Source of the DNA: Candidatus Jordarchaeum sp. LHC_1308
Lineage (GTDB): Archaea; Asgardarchaeota; Jordiarchaeia; Jordiarchaeales; Freyrarchaeaceae
DNA: 35,823 nucleotides
NCBI GenBank assembly: GCA_019057675.1
Contig: JAHLWX010000010.1
Location: forward strand, 1-35,823
Reading direction: 5' to 3'
Shown here: piece by piece, positions 34,252-35,823 of the stretch
Layout: the number at the start of each line of letters is the position of its first letter
How positions within the stretch are numbered: the first letter of the stretch is position 1
Notes under the pieces: generated by a model
What the model saw: the letters and a program-made list of their open reading frames with translations, nothing else
The model's database searches: none
What the model was told of the DNA's origin: nothing
Translations under genes and position numbers: made by a program

Positions 34252-35208
34252 AGATGTCACAAGGCGCTTAAGAGATTGAGGAGGAGCACCGCCACGCTCG
34301 ATTCTATCGTAATATTCTATTTTCGAGTCCACTATGCGTGATATTACAGCAGCCACGGAGAGGGGAAGAGCGAGGAGGCTATATCCACCCTCAAGTATGA
34401 ATGAGACTCGCCCCTTACAGAATTCATCGGCAACTGAGAGAACGTGTCCAGTGATTTCTGCATGGTCTAATGCTTGGAGGAAAAGGTTTCCGATGGGGTC
34501 AGCGTAGTGTGTGTCCAAGCCAAGTGACACAACTATGAAGTCAGGTCTGAACCATTCCGCTACGCCATGGAAAACTCTTTCGAAAACCCATAGGTAAGGT
34601 TTTCCCCGAATCCCTAAAGGCAGTGGGACATTGACCGTGTAGCCCTCCCCTTCCCCATATCCATTCTCGTCCAGCCAACCGGCGCCCGCAACCTCTTGGT
34701 CATACTCATGGAATGAAAGAACTAGAACTGACGGATCCGAGTAGAATATCTGAGCAGTTCCATCACCTGGATGACTATCAACATCTAAAATCAATACTTT
34801 TCTAATCCCCCTGCGTTGAAGGCGCTTCACGGCTACAGCCACGTTGTTGAAAAAGCAAAGTCCCGAAGTGTGACCTTGCCCAGCGTGGTGTCCCGGAGGA
34901 CGAATCAACGCTAGTGAACGGCGGCATCTTCCCTCCATAATTGCTTCAACTGCCTCTATGGCGCCCCCCGCAGCTAGACAAGCAAGCCTGAACGTGTCCT
35001 TAGACGTGAAGCTGGACGAACCCGCTTCGCCTCTCTCAAACCTAGAAAGCTCCCTCACCAAGTCATAAAGGTATGGGCTATGCGCGCTTAATATGTCCTC
35101 CTTTGACGCTTGACGCGGGGAAACAACATCCAAGAACTCTAAAAGTCCATACTCCCTTAACTTGTACATCGTCAACGACACTCTTTCAGGACGCTCAAAA
35201 CTCTCCAT
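34216..35208 (-). CDS. Histone deacetylase/acetylpolyamine amidohydrolase family protein
   Basis: Zinc-dependent deacetylase of the arginase/deacetylase fold. Catalytic His pair GHHA (about 107-108), zinc ligands Asp and His in LDVDSHPGDGT (about 144-146) and Asp in SLGLDTHYADP, and the C-terminal LEGGYS with the catalytic-Tyr-type loop. The substrate may be acetyl-lysine on chromatin proteins (such as Alba) or acetylpolyamine. The ATG at 35208 cuts into the fold. In-frame sequence upstream reads LVYHESYG...FLKPW-MESFERPERV, the conserved N-terminus, but has no ATG, GTG or TTG before a stop near 35333. An ATG at about 35300 lies in another frame, and one extra G in the G5 run (35286-35290) would join them. 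Confidence 0.88.
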   Translation of the reverse strand: MESFERPERVSLTMYKLREYGLLEFLDVVSPRQASKEDILSAHSPYLYDLVRELSRFERGEAGSSSFTSKDTFRLACLAAGGAIEAVEAIMEGRCRRSLALIRPPGHHAGQGHTSGLCFFNNVAVAVKRLQRRGIRKVLILDVDSHPGDGTAQIFYSDPSVLVLSFHEYDQEVAGAGWLDENGYGEGEGYTVNVPLPLGIRGKPYLWVFERVFHGVAEWFRPDFIVVSLGLDTHYADPIGNLFLQALDHAEITGHVLSVADEFCKGRVSFILEGGYSLLALPLSVAAVISRIVDSKIEYYDRIERGGAPPQSLKRLVTSLLDRIGSYTCP

Positions 35209-35379
35209 CCAAGGCTTAAGGAAAAACGAAACATGAAGAGAACCATATGATTCATGATAAACAAGTATAAGTGACGTGAAAACCGCCCCCTCATAGCTTT
35301 GAGAAATGCGGATGCATTCATTGCTTAGATCAACTTAAATAAGGCCTCAAAAAGAAATTTGCGTAATAAAAGAGGATAA

Positions 35380-35553
35380 CGGGCCCCGCGGGATCTGCCC
35401 TGGGAAACCCATTTGAACCCTTAGCCGGGAGGAGAAGCGTTCCACCCTGCGACCACCAGCTCTCCGCGTCTGAAGACGCCGCAGGCGTACGCCGCTGACA
35501 TATTATTGTTGGCGCCCTGTTAGGCTTTTGGATCCTAGCTGGGCGAGGGGCCC
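35380..35553 (-). tRNA. tRNA-Arg (anticodon GCG) with five introns
   Basis: I folded this by hand on the minus strand. Acceptor GGGCCCC/GGGGCCC, D-stem GCCC/GGGC with loop AGCTAGGATA, anticodon stem CCAGC/GCTGG with loop CTGCGGA (GCG), variable TGGTC, T-arm GCGGG-TTCAAAT-CCCGC, discriminator G, no encoded CCA: 75 nt. Introns: 35531-35519 (13 nt, D-loop; TAGG/CCTA, bulges ATC and ACA), 35509-35487 (23 nt, 29/30; GCGC/GCGT), 35478-35462 (17 nt, canonical 37/38; CTGC/GCGG, bulges GGC and AGA), 35448-35421 (28 nt, 50/51; GGTC/GGCT), 35412-35395 (18 nt, 58/59; GTTC/GGGC). 75 + 99 = 174, the exact span. Four central helices include G-U pairs. Confidence 0.92.
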
Positions 35554-35575
35554 ATTTTTAAAAACGGGAGGCAAA

Positions 35576-35586
35576 CGTATTAAACC
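35576..35586 (-). promoter_or_regulatory. TATA box of the tRNA-Arg gene
   Basis: GGTTTAATACG on the minus strand is centred about 28 bases before the first base of tRNA-Arg and lies between it and the end of argS. This suggests that the tRNA has its own promoter. Confidence 0.5.
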
Positions 35587-35623
35587 TTTTCTTTGGCAGC
35601 GCGTACTCGGAGTTGATGGCCTT

Positions 35624-35823
35624 TTACATTTTTGGCGGTATTTCTATGCCGAGTATTTTCATGGTGTTTTTCAGTGATTGTAAAGCGACTTGTACAAGCG
35701 CTAGGCGGGCTTTTCTAGTTTCTGGGTCGTCGACCGAGAGAACTGGGCATTCCTCATAGAACTTATTGAAGCGCACCGCCAGCTGATATGCGTATTCAGC
35801 CAAGATGTTTGGTTTAAGGTTTT
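35624..35823 (-). CDS. argS: Arginyl-tRNA synthetase, C-terminal end (gene continues outside window)
   Basis: Not in the ORF track because it is open at the window edge. The last 65 residues are the DALR anticodon-binding end of ArgRS: LAEYAYQLAVRFNKFYEECPVL, then RKARLALVQVALQSLKNTMKILGI, and the terminal PPKM before the stop. FNKFYE and RLALV are the family hallmarks in this domain. The enzyme charges tRNA-Arg. The gene lies about 70 bp upstream of tRNA-Arg(GCG) on the same strand. Confidence 0.9.
   Translation of the reverse strand, partial: NLKPNILAEYAYQLAVRFNKFYEECPVLSVDDPETRKARLALVQVALQSLKNTMKILGIEIPPKM

Noticed and set aside
1-35823. CRISPR array, insertion sequence or prophage
   Set aside because: No direct-repeat array, intact transposase, integrase or terminal inverted repeats were seen on either strand.

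Overview
The window comes from an archaeon. Evidence: V/A-type ATP synthase genes, an archaeal/eukaryotic-type RNA polymerase subunit H (Rpb5), a PP-loop tRNA thiolase with zinc motifs, tungsten-type aldehyde:ferredoxin oxidoreductase, TATA-box promoters, many GTG/TTG starts behind GGAGG-type sites, and tRNA genes broken by several introns with bulge-helix-bulge (BHB) junctions at non-canonical positions. The intron density points to a thermophilic TACK-type lineage (the pattern is best known from Thermoproteales-like archaea). I cannot name a genus.

Layout. 1-5 kb: 3' part of a secreted subtilase (-), divergent rpoH/rpo5 with a eukaryote-like N-terminal jaw domain (+), a metallo-beta-lactamase-fold hydrolase (-), a coiled-coil protein, an orphan protein, and a GATase1-like/zinc-ribbon protein. 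5-9 kb: a GH15 glucoamylase-like gene with a frameshift, a translationally coupled E1-like (MoeB/ThiF/HesA) enzyme, and two small orphan genes. 9-12 kb: ATP synthase genes in two convergent units, H-E (+) facing an AtpI-like gene-C-K (-); A, B, D, F and the large membrane subunit are not here. 12-13 kb: about 1 kb without an intact gene, with decayed coding traces. 13-17.5 kb: a 1033-residue TPR protein ending in a beta-sandwich, a longin/roadblock-like protein and a second TPR protein. 17.5-22 kb: a 1426-residue membrane-anchored subtilase-like protein that has lost its catalytic Ser and oxyanion Asn. 22-24 kb: NcsA/TtuA-type tRNA thiolase, convergent nikR, a small YbjN-like protein. 24-31 kb: a six-gene operon (-) for the membrane arm of a complex I/Mrp-related ion pump (split J, K, L, M, N). 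31-36 kb: tRNA-Ala(CGC) with three introns, an aldehyde:ferredoxin oxidoreductase with an LpdD-like partner, a histone-deacetylase-family amidohydrolase, tRNA-Arg(GCG) with five introns, and the 3' end of argS.

How the genes work together. Energy conservation is the main theme: an ion-pumping membrane arm, ATP synthase peripheral stalk and rotor parts, and a ferredoxin-linked oxidoreductase. NikR suggests that nickel supply is controlled in this organism. The translation theme is tRNA-Arg, argS, tRNA-Ala and the tRNA thiolase. The observations I rate highest are the five-intron tRNA-Arg gene, the three-intron tRNA-Ala gene, the two-domain Rpb5, the pseudo-subtilase resembling site-1 protease in architecture, and the TPR/beta-sandwich plus longin gene pair.
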